Assembly (NCBI RefSeq): GCF_005938215.1
Contig: NZ_VCPD01000012.1
Location: forward strand, 1 to 60,235
DNA length: 60,235 nucleotides
Origin: Ruegeria sediminis
GTDB taxonomy: Bacteria; Pseudomonadota; Alphaproteobacteria; Rhodobacterales; Rhodobacteraceae
Direction: 5' to 3'
Both the position numbers and the translations under genes were made by a program. Positions 51,206-59,038 of the stretch are shown piece by piece (within the stretch, counting starts at the first letter, position 1; every line of letters begins with the position of its first letter). The notes beneath the pieces were generated by a model that saw only the letters and a program-made list of their open reading frames with translations, was not told the DNA's origin and made no database searches.

Positions 51206-51985
51206 ATGTTGGAACTCAGAAAAGCACTATTTGTCCTTTGCGGTCTAGCGGTCGCTTGCCTGCGACAAGAGCTGTACGCTGATGAAAGAGCCGCTGATAC
51301 GGGTGCCGCAGCCAAATCAATCGCCGACATCTACGATGCGTCTACTTTCGAGCCATCACCGTTCATTTGCTCTTCGGACCAGTCGACCAATCTAACTGTT
51401 TTCCTTGAGTTTCAGCCTGGCGCGGAGAAAGTTCGATTGAGCATCCCGCGCGGTTATTTCGACCCGCGACTCAAATTGCGAGACAACACTACGCGAAGGG
51501 GTCAGGTTCTGCGAATTCACGGTGAGAGTTTCACGCCTTGGCCACCTGAGCTTTTGCCAAAACGTCAGGAGGGGCCTTATGTCGGTATGCTATTGACCGA
51601 CTACATCCCGATTGACGATCTCGCCGTGCATCATGCCTCCCTCGTTCGTGGGTATACAGCCACCAATGTGCCCGAGTTTTATGCAGTCGAGTCTATACTT
51701 GGACTGGAAACGCTGGTGTCTGATGCGCCGCCTTATATAGATCCAGAAACCAGCGCCTACAGCGATACTGACCTGCATATTTCCCGCAACGCCAGAGGTC
51801 AAATCACCGACGTGATAACGTGCAAAAAGCCCGGTTCCGTCCCGTATCCGGGCTGTCAGCATTACATGGACTCGCCGCTGGTCGACTTTAAGATCAGATA
51901 TTCCCTAAACCTTCTACCCCATTGGCAGGATATGTCGCGTAATGCGCGAGCGTTCGTGTCTTGCATAACCTCAAGCCCTTCATAG
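51206..51985 (+). CDS. Exported hypothetical protein, paralog of the protein at 6541-7281
   Basis: The 259-aa protein has a signal-like start (MLELRKALFVLCGLAVACLR) unrelated to that of its paralog, and a spacer (RAADTGAAAKSIA). From YDASTFEPSPFICSSDQST onward the two are nearly identical, with a diverged middle section (DYIPIDDLAVHHASLVRGY). The end LLPHWQDMSRNARAFVSCI is again near identical. It lies inside the RTX locus, upstream of the second cassette, in the same direction. The family is not recognised. A role in the RTX system is possible, but the second copy 16 kb away argues for independence. Confidence 0.7.
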   Translation: MLELRKALFVLCGLAVACLRQELYADERAADTGAAAKSIADIYDASTFEPSPFICSSDQSTNLTVFLEFQPGAEKVRLSIPRGYFDPRLKLRDNTTRRGQVLRIHGESFTPWPPELLPKRQEGPYVGMLLTDYIPIDDLAVHHASLVRGYTATNVPEFYAVESILGLETLVSDAPPYIDPETSAYSDTDLHISRNARGQITDVITCKKPGSVPYPGCQHYMDSPLVDFKIRYSLNLLPHWQDMSRNARAFVSCITSSPS

Positions 51986-51998
51986 AAGAAAGTTGATC

Positions 51999-52232
51999 AT
52001 GGCCCAGACATTATCCGCAGAAATGTACGATGTACCAAAAAAGCACGTCGGTGCGAATGCTCGAATGCTCTGTAGCAGTCATACCTGCAAATACCACTAT
52101 TGCTTGAAACAGAATCTCAACCTCAGATACGAAATCTGGATTGACGACAAATCCAGACCCGCGGATTGGATCGCCATCGATCAATACGTTCGTCGTGAGT
52201 TTGGCACTGGGAGAAAGCTGCAAAGTGCATAA
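51999..52232 (+). CDS. Hypothetical protein (77 aa)
   Basis: Not recognised. The frame starts at ATG 51999 (MAQTLSAEMYDVPKKHVGAN), 13 bases after the stop of the exported paralog. It includes a Cys/His-rich stretch (MLCSSHTCKYHYCLKQN) that could bind metal and a basic C-terminus (VRREFGTGRKLQSA). The ribosome-binding site is weak. Its position between genes of the same direction supports it modestly. Confidence 0.4.
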   Translation: MAQTLSAEMYDVPKKHVGANARMLCSSHTCKYHYCLKQNLNLRYEIWIDDKSRPADWIAIDQYVRREFGTGRKLQSA

Positions 52233-52306
52233 TTCGCTAGAGGTAAAAAGAAAATTTGAACTACAAGGTCATTCTAAATGTGAGATCTGTGCTGCGGGAT
52301 AACCAA

Positions 52307-52750
52307 ATGAAATACTCAATAATTGCAGTTCCAATTATCGGCTTGATTTCTATCGTGAATAATGGGTTGGCTTTAGCTAACTGCCGCAATCTAAGCGAAT
52401 CCGAAATGATTGATGCGGCCATTGACTTTACTCTTCAAAACCAGGTGGGAAACGCCTTTAAACTCACGGAGGAGGGCGAAAGATTGCATCTTTCATTAAA
52501 AAGGTTTGAAGATAAAGCAGCGTACCTTGCTATCAACTCAGATTGTTGTACAAATTTTACAAGAGAAGCAAAAGGAGAGTACATTGATCCTCACTTAGCC
52601 GAGCGAAAGAACTATGCCGCCACGATTCGCGTTAAATCTCGGTGGCTATTCGACGACAGAAACTCAATGAAAACCCCACTACTCGGTTTTTATGAGAGCA
52701 TCAGGTTGGTGCATTTCGACAATTGTGGAAAAATCATTAATCTAGACTAA
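52307..52750 (+). CDS. Small exported Cys-bearing protein preceding RTX protein 2 (147 aa)
   Basis: From ATG 52307 a clear signal peptide (MKYSIIAVPIIGLISIVNNG, cleavage after LALA) precedes a mature protein starting NCRNLSESEMIDAAIDFTLQ. A central CC pair (NSDCCTNF) and a late Cys (FDNCGKI) complete the four-cysteine layout shared with the 46952 protein. The rest is low in similarity between the two, so they are old paralogs. The stop lies seven bases before the RTX gene, which suggests translational coupling. A TTG at 52256 extends the frame but would place polar residues before the signal. Confidence 0.65.
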   Translation: MKYSIIAVPIIGLISIVNNGLALANCRNLSESEMIDAAIDFTLQNQVGNAFKLTEEGERLHLSLKRFEDKAAYLAINSDCCTNFTREAKGEYIDPHLAERKNYAATIRVKSRWLFDDRNSMKTPLLGFYESIRLVHFDNCGKIINLD

Positions 52751-52757
52751 GGGGTCA

Positions 52758-55700
52758 ATGGCAATGAGTGTATCTGTAAACGAATTAGTTAGTGTATTTT
52801 TGTACGGAGAAAATACGCCACCAGAAAATTTAAATGACACGGGGTTGATAGAAAGATCTGACGACTCGAATTACGACATTGACATTGCTGACCATATGCA
52901 AAACGAAGGGCGCTTTGCTTTGCCGACTCGTTTTGCTCTAATTGAAGAGTTTTTTAGTGGTGAATATCTTCCAGAAGATTTTTTTGAGTTTGAACCAGAT
53001 GCTGGCCAAGAGTACACCAAGTCAGACACTGTTGTAACGTTTACAAAATCTCAAGCAAATTACTACTTTAATGGGGGCGCAAGCTTTTTCGGTCTCAGTA
53101 TTGATCATAAGGACTATGGTGGTGCCTCTGATGAAGAGATGATCGAATACGCAAAACGCGCGTTCGTTTTCGGAAATATGCAATACAAGATCTCAGATGA
53201 GGCCACTTTTAAGATTGAAAAAATAAGCAATGGTGATGGAACCTTTAGCTACAAAAAGTCAATTGAGAGTTTTGGAATTGAACCAATAAACAATGACTTT
53301 GATTTTGTAGGGGGAGATTGGGTGACTGAAGCCACACAAGCCATCTCCAGAAGAGCAATAGATCCGTCTGGGATAAACGAAACGGTAAATCTTGTTTTCA
53401 CCAACGAGTCTGGAAACTACCAACTTTCGGACTATACATTTTCTGATTATCAAAGCGACCTGAGTGAAGAAGGGAACCAAACTTTTTATCCTTTTGAGTC
53501 CCTGTTGAGCGCCGAGGCGGGTGACCGGCGTAATAGATTGGCAGAAGGTGTTCAAGAACTTTTTGACAATTTGTATGCGGACGGTGTTACAGATACACGT
53601 ATTGATGGCAGGTTTGTTGTATTTGGGTCTCAAAACTCTGATGATTTAAGGGTTGGTTTTGCGAATTATGAGCAAGACAATACTAACCACGAATTTGATC
53701 TAACGGACACAGAACAAACCGGGAGCTTTTTCTCGGACCTTCTCCCTTACAGTTTCGAGTTTCCGCAGATGATTGAATCCGGTCTGCATTACATCCTGGC
53801 AGATGGAGATGACACTCTGGATGCAGGTAGTCATGGATACTTGGGACCTGACGGTACATATGGAGGGTTCTTTGATGGTGGTGAAGACATAGATACTCTG
53901 TCCTACGTTAACTCATCAACTGGCGTTCGCATTAGTGTCAATTCGGCAGCTTCTCAAGAGGCATCGGCAGTTTTTAGTGTAACGGATGTGAACGACCCTG
54001 ATGCCTGGCAAGATCTATTCACCAATTTCGAGGTCATTAAACTGAACAACCTGGCGAACGTAATTGAATTCGCGCCTGAGTTCTATGATTTGGAAGTCGA
54101 CGGCAACTATACAATCCAGGCCGATGACGCCCTCGAAGAAGGACATCTTCTAGACGGCTCAACCCTTGATGAAGGTTTCACGATCACGCTTGAACAGAGC
54201 GATTGTTCCGCGGGCTCGATAACGTCTCATGGATCCAGCTTGACGTTAGCCAATTTCGACAACGTTACCGGTTCTGAACACGCCGATACAATTACTGGAG
54301 GCAGCGGTCGCAATGATGTTCGGGGTGGTGATGATGTTGACATAATCGATGGTGGTGATGGCCACGACGAAATCCACGGCGGTCTTGGGGACGATGTCAT
54401 CGAAGGTGGTGCCGGTGCGGATTGGATTTATGACCGGGGCGCCGACGACGATATCCGGGAGGGAGAAACCCTCGATCAATATGTAAACCGCGTGCTGGCC
54501 TACGATGGCGAAGGTAACGACGAAATCCGCGCAGGTGATGGCTCGGATATCCTGGTCTATTCCGGCGGTACGGACACCTACTATGGTGGCAAGGGCAACG
54601 ATATCTATATGGCGACCGAGCGCGCTGAGACCAGCAGTGCGGAGAGTGACAGTCTGACGGTTGTTCTTGGTGACGATGGCGCCGATTTTGGTCACGATCT
54701 GATCAGGGGGGACGGCCACTGGATCGACAAGGTTCGGTTCGAAGGGATCAACCGCGCCGACGTGACGGTCAACTACAACTACGAAGAGTTTTTCATCGGA
54801 AGCGAAGTGTTCGACTTCGATCCACTCTTCTCCGGCTGGTTTTTCGATCCCGCCCCGGAGACGTTGGATCACTTCATGACCGTTGGCACGATTGAAATCG
54901 TCGTCAGCGAAACCTCCAGCCTGACTATTGAAAACGTGATCGGGTTCCAGACCAAAGGGGCCAATGGCGGCAGTATCACGATTGCACCGTCAATCGTCAT
55001 ACCGTTTGCCCTGGAATTTGAAGACGGATTTCTGGACTGGCCGAGTTCAGTCTCTGACCCCAGCAACGGCAACCGGACCTTTGCAAACAGCGCCCTTGGC
55101 GACAATGCCTTTGCGGCCCTTGGCGCGTTGGAAGCCGAACGTTCCGTTCCCACCGAGACCATCGAAGGTGACCCGCTCGCCAGCAACGAGCTTTTCGGAT
55201 CCATTGAAGCTGAAATCCTCATAGGTGGTGACGTCGACGACAGCCTGTTCGGTGGAGGTGCCAATGACACCCTGATTGGTGGCAAAGGCGCCGATTACCT
55301 GAATGGCGGATCCGGCATTGACACGGCGTCCTATGCAGATGCGACGTCTGGCATTCAAATGACCCTTGGGGGCCACCTGATCACCCCTTCCGGGGATGCG
55401 GCAGGTGATGAATTTGTATCCATCGAGAACCTGACAGGGTCTGATTTCGATGACTTCCTGGGCGGAAGCGATCAGGCCAATGTCCTGCGCGGTGGCCTCG
55501 GCAATGATGTTCTTTCGGGCGGCAAAGGTGACAACGAGCTCTATGGTGGTGCGGGCAATGACGAGCTTTTTTCGTCTTTCGGCAACAATATCATGGATGG
55601 CGGTGCTGGTGACGACACCCTGGAGGCCTGGGTCGGCTACGACATGCTCGATGGAGGTGAGGGCAACGATCTTCTGATCAACAAGGGCTATACCTGGCAG

Positions 55701-58700
55701 GAGTATGTCCAGGGTCAGGGTTGGACCACGACGTATGAGGCGGGCAACGGTATCTATGACGGCGGAACAGGTATTGACACGCTGGAAACGCAATCCAGCA
55801 TGGATACAACTGTTGATCTTGCTGCTGGTTACGTTTCTTGGAAGGAGTCCGGGGACAGGATCAAACTGGTCTCGATTGAAAACGCAAACACGGGTCGCGG
55901 CGATGACACTATCTACGGAAACGATGGCGACAATGTGCTGAATGCTGGCAGGGGCGATGACGAAATTTTTGGCGGCGGCGGAAACGACACCCTGATCGGT
56001 GGGGATGGTGACGACCGCCTGTTTGGCGGGACTGGCATAGACACTGCCAAAATCAACGGTATCAGTACAACGGCATCATATGACGTGGTCGAAGGGGGCG
56101 TGCGTGTCACCATCGACACCTTGCACCCCGACTATGCCTGGCCGATGGATGACGGGACATTCATTATCTATGACGATGTCGAATTCATCGAGTTCAATGA
56201 CGTCACTCTGACCTATGCCGATATTGCAGGTCCGCTCCAGACCGAGTTTGAAGTGATCGATGACTATCACCGCTTGGACGAAGGCGGGTCAACTGTCGTG
56301 GACTTCACAGCAAATGACCTAAAGTTTAACGGCGATCCGATCTCGGTTGTGACCGTAGCTGGCACTGCCATGTCCGCAGGCACCATGATCCGGCTGGCGT
56401 CGGGGGCCACCCTCACGATGCTGGCAGATGGCACCCTGGAGTTCGACCAGGGAGGCGCCTATGCATGGCTGGAGTCCGGACAGACGGCAACGGAGACAGT
56501 AACATACACCGCGACGGACTCCTCGGGCGTCGAAAAAACCGGATCGGTTACCCTGGTTGTCGATGGTGTTGCCAGCAATCCTGATGCGGTTCATCTGGAT
56601 CGCAACGCAATTGTCACCAGCCCGGATCCGGAGAAGGCTGCCAAAACCAACATTGCCAACTTCAACATCGCCGCATCGGTGGTCGTGATCGACGAGGTTT
56701 ATGTGGACCCGAACAATCCACCTGCGGGCGTCACCATCGAAGAAATCGGTGGCGATACATTTGTCATGTTCGGATCAGACGATGCCATCGTTCTGGAAGA
56801 CATTTCTTACGACGCCTGGAAACACGCCGCCGCAAGCCTGACGCTTGCGGCAACCGAACATGATGACGTTTTGGTTGGCGATTCAGGGAACAACACTTTG
56901 GCTGGGCAGGCGGGTGAGGACTATATCCTCGGCGGCGCAGGCAACGACAACCTGAGCGGCAATGATGGAGATGATGAAATCCTTGGCGGGACCGGGCAGG
57001 ACACCCTCCATGGCGGAAACGGCGACGATGTCCTGAGAGGCGGAGACGGCGATGATGATCTCAGGGGCGGTTATGGCCAGGATACGTACGACGGCGGAGA
57101 CGGAGTCGATTTCATATCGATAGACGGTGATTACGACACTTCATTCGGCTCTCTGGGGGCCCATGTGGACCTTAGAGCCGGCGTCCTCGAATGGAAGAAC
57201 AACCAGAATGGCCTGGAACGTCTCATCAGCATTGAAAACGTGCGCGGTACAATTGGCTCAGATACCATAATCGGAAATGATGGGGACAATTACCTCGACG
57301 CCAGTTCAGGAGACGATCAGCTGGTCATGGGCGGTGGCGGAAACGACACATTGATGGCCTATGGGGACAATTCTGAGATCCATGGCGAAACCGGAAACGA
57401 CAGGCTGACAGGAGGCAACGGCAGTCAGATCCTGGTCGGCGGAGTTGGTGATGATGGTCTGATCGGCCGCGGCGACGACGATACGTACCTGATCAACCTG
57501 GGTGATGGAAATGATTGGATCCACGAGGGCTACGGTAACAGCTTCGGGGACCGCGTCGTTTTCGGGGCAGGTATCACGTCGGAGATGATCGCTCTTTCCG
57601 TGTCGGACAATGACGGTGATGGCCACAACAACATCGTCCTTTCGATACAGGGTACGACGCAAACCGTTACAATCGAAGACTGCTTCTATACAAACGCCAG
57701 CTACAATCAGGCTGTGGAATACCTGGAGTTTGCCGATGGAACAGTGATTGACCTGGGCGAGCTCTATTCCAGTACGCGGTACCAGGGCACTTCAGGAAAT
57801 GACAGCTATTCCGGAACCGGCCTGGGTGAGTTCATGTATGGTCTGGAGGGCGACGACTACATGTTTGGCGAAGCTGGTAACGACACGCTCCATGGTGGCG
57901 ACGGCAATGACGAACTCCGCGGCGGATGGGGCGACGACAAGCACTATGGCGATGCCGGTGATGATCTCATCGTGGCCTGGGACGGCGATGATCTTGCCAG
58001 CGGCGGCACCGGAAATGATAGCCTGTATGGCAACAATGGGAATGACCAGCTGTACGGCGATGACGGAAATGACACCATTGATGGCGGGAACGGTGACGAC
58101 AATCACTATGGCGGGGCTGGTGACGATCTCGTTCTCGGCAATGCCGGCACTGATTTCTTCGATGGAGGAGAAGGTGTTGACACCATCGACTTCAGCTATT
58201 CGAGCAACAACTTCAATATGGACCTGTCGCAAGAAATCGTAGTGTTCTCGGGTGGGGTCACCGAGCAGGTTCTGAACTTCGAGAACATCATTGGCGGCGC
58301 GGGCAACAATGTACTGACCGGTTCAGATGGCTCAAACACCATTGACGGTCGCAACGGCGATGATAGCCACTATGGCGGTGCCGGCAACGACTACATCTTT
58401 GGCAATGTCGGCGCCGACTTTTTCGACGGGGGCGCCGATATCGACACCATCGACTTCAGCTATTCGAGTGACAATTTCAGCATCAACCTGTCACAGTCGA
58501 AGGCTGTTTTTTCCAGCGGTTTCACGGAACAGGTCCTGAACTTCGAGAACATCGTCGGTGGGTCCGGCAACAATACCCTGACCGGGTCCGCAGATGACAA
58601 TGTGATCGATGGGGGCGCTGGCAACGATACCCTGACCGGCGCAGGAGGTGCGGACGAGTTCCTGTTCAAGGATAACTTCGGCACCGACACAATCACAGAT

Positions 58701-58874
58701 TTCACCGACGGAACCGACCTGATCCGCGTGGATATCGCCGGTCTGGGGTTCGAGGATCTGGTCCTCTCTGACAATGGTGGCGATGCCGAGGTTGATATCG
58801 GCACGCATGGCAAGATCATCCTGAGCGGTGTGGCTGCCTCCGTTCTGACACAGGAAGACTTCACCTTCGCCTGA
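52758..58874 (+). CDS. RTX calcium-binding protein 2, type I secretion substrate (2038 aa)
   Basis: Very large secreted protein. The first ~300 residues match the N-terminal domain of RTX protein 1 (ELVSVFLYGENTPPENLND, NNDFDFVGGDWVTEATQAIS, DPSGIN, LFDNLYADGVTD). RTX blocks lie at about 503-558, 821-975, 1046-1095, 1365-1452 and 1688-1810 (for example GGNGDDVLRGGDGDDDLRGG). A cadherin-like domain occupies about 1160-1273 (VIDDYHRLDEGGSTVVDFTA, LEFDQGGAYAWLESGQTATE). Two tandem 88-residue units precede the C-terminal secretion region, which is 93-94% identical in DNA to that of RTX protein 1. The architecture suggests an adhesin or surface-layer-like protein. The exporter genes follow directly. 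Confidence 0.9.
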   Translation: MAMSVSVNELVSVFLYGENTPPENLNDTGLIERSDDSNYDIDIADHMQNEGRFALPTRFALIEEFFSGEYLPEDFFEFEPDAGQEYTKSDTVVTFTKSQANYYFNGGASFFGLSIDHKDYGGASDEEMIEYAKRAFVFGNMQYKISDEATFKIEKISNGDGTFSYKKSIESFGIEPINNDFDFVGGDWVTEATQAISRRAIDPSGINETVNLVFTNESGNYQLSDYTFSDYQSDLSEEGNQTFYPFESLLSAEAGDRRNRLAEGVQELFDNLYADGVTDTRIDGRFVVFGSQNSDDLRVGFANYEQDNTNHEFDLTDTEQTGSFFSDLLPYSFEFPQMIESGLHYILADGDDTLDAGSHGYLGPDGTYGGFFDGGEDIDTLSYVNSSTGVRISVNSAASQEASAVFSVTDVNDPDAWQDLFTNFEVIKLNNLANVIEFAPEFYDLEVDGNYTIQADDALEEGHLLDGSTLDEGFTITLEQSDCSAGSITSHGSSLTLANFDNVTGSEHADTITGGSGRNDVRGGDDVDIIDGGDGHDEIHGGLGDDVIEGGAGADWIYDRGADDDIREGETLDQYVNRVLAYDGEGNDEIRAGDGSDILVYSGGTDTYYGGKGNDIYMATERAETSSAESDSLTVVLGDDGADFGHDLIRGDGHWIDKVRFEGINRADVTVNYNYEEFFIGSEVFDFDPLFSGWFFDPAPETLDHFMTVGTIEIVVSETSSLTIENVIGFQTKGANGGSITIAPSIVIPFALEFEDGFLDWPSSVSDPSNGNRTFANSALGDNAFAALGALEAERSVPTETIEGDPLASNELFGSIEAEILIGGDVDDSLFGGGANDTLIGGKGADYLNGGSGIDTASYADATSGIQMTLGGHLITPSGDAAGDEFVSIENLTGSDFDDFLGGSDQANVLRGGLGNDVLSGGKGDNELYGGAGNDELFSSFGNNIMDGGAGDDTLEAWVGYDMLDGGEGNDLLINKGYTWQEYVQGQGWTTTYEAGNGIYDGGTGIDTLETQSSMDTTVDLAAGYVSWKESGDRIKLVSIENANTGRGDDTIYGNDGDNVLNAGRGDDEIFGGGGNDTLIGGDGDDRLFGGTGIDTAKINGISTTASYDVVEGGVRVTIDTLHPDYAWPMDDGTFIIYDDVEFIEFNDVTLTYADIAGPLQTEFEVIDDYHRLDEGGSTVVDFTANDLKFNGDPISVVTVAGTAMSAGTMIRLASGATLTMLADGTLEFDQGGAYAWLESGQTATETVTYTATDSSGVEKTGSVTLVVDGVASNPDAVHLDRNAIVTSPDPEKAAKTNIANFNIAASVVVIDEVYVDPNNPPAGVTIEEIGGDTFVMFGSDDAIVLEDISYDAWKHAAASLTLAATEHDDVLVGDSGNNTLAGQAGEDYILGGAGNDNLSGNDGDDEILGGTGQDTLHGGNGDDVLRGGDGDDDLRGGYGQDTYDGGDGVDFISIDGDYDTSFGSLGAHVDLRAGVLEWKNNQNGLERLISIENVRGTIGSDTIIGNDGDNYLDASSGDDQLVMGGGGNDTLMAYGDNSEIHGETGNDRLTGGNGSQILVGGVGDDGLIGRGDDDTYLINLGDGNDWIHEGYGNSFGDRVVFGAGITSEMIALSVSDNDGDGHNNIVLSIQGTTQTVTIEDCFYTNASYNQAVEYLEFADGTVIDLGELYSSTRYQGTSGNDSYSGTGLGEFMYGLEGDDYMFGEAGNDTLHGGDGNDELRGGWGDDKHYGDAGDDLIVAWDGDDLASGGTGNDSLYGNNGNDQLYGDDGNDTIDGGNGDDNHYGGAGDDLVLGNAGTDFFDGGEGVDTIDFSYSSNNFNMDLSQEIVVFSGGVTEQVLNFENIIGGAGNNVLTGSDGSNTIDGRNGDDSHYGGAGNDYIFGNVGADFFDGGADIDTIDFSYSSDNFSINLSQSKAVFSSGFTEQVLNFENIVGGSGNNTLTGSADDNVIDGGAGNDTLTGAGGADEFLFKDNFGTDTITDFTDGTDLIRVDIAGLGFEDLVLSDNGGDAEVDIGTHGKIILSGVAASVLTQEDFTFA
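58095..58620 (+). repeat. Two tandem 264-bp units within RTX gene 2
   Basis: The units repeat with a period of 264 bases (88 codons; for example GATTTCTTCGAT at 58152 and GACTTTTTCGAC at 58416). Each encodes DFFDGG-x-x-x-DTIDFSYSS, an N-x-DLSQ-type strand and TEQVLNFENI-GG. The match covers most of both units. Confidence 0.75.
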
Positions 58875-58882
58875 GAAATGAC

Positions 58883-58909
58883 GTGGCCCTGCATTTCTTG
58901 TGGGGCCAC
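58883..58909 (+). terminator. Hairpin between RTX gene 2 and the exporter gene
   Basis: GTGGCCC (58883-58889) and GGGCCAC (58903-58909) form a 7-bp stem just after the RTX stop codon. There is no T-run. Such a structure could partly stop transcription or protect the RTX mRNA end, so that the exporter is made in smaller amounts than its substrate, as in hemolysin operons. Confidence 0.45.
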
Positions 58910-59038
58910 ATTCTGCCACTTGCCCAATCCCCAGGAAACACATGACCTTCCTGCCTTTCCGGTGGCAATCAGACCCGCCGGAAGGGGTTCCGCTCGCAGG
59001 CTGACCTGTATGCGCCACACCAAGAAACAGAGCTCTCC

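Noticed and set aside
54246..58232. Several minus-strand frames of 100-250 codons across RTX gene 2
   Set aside because: The repeated GGxGxD codons leave the opposite strand open; their products are Val/Ile-rich artefacts of the RTX repeats.
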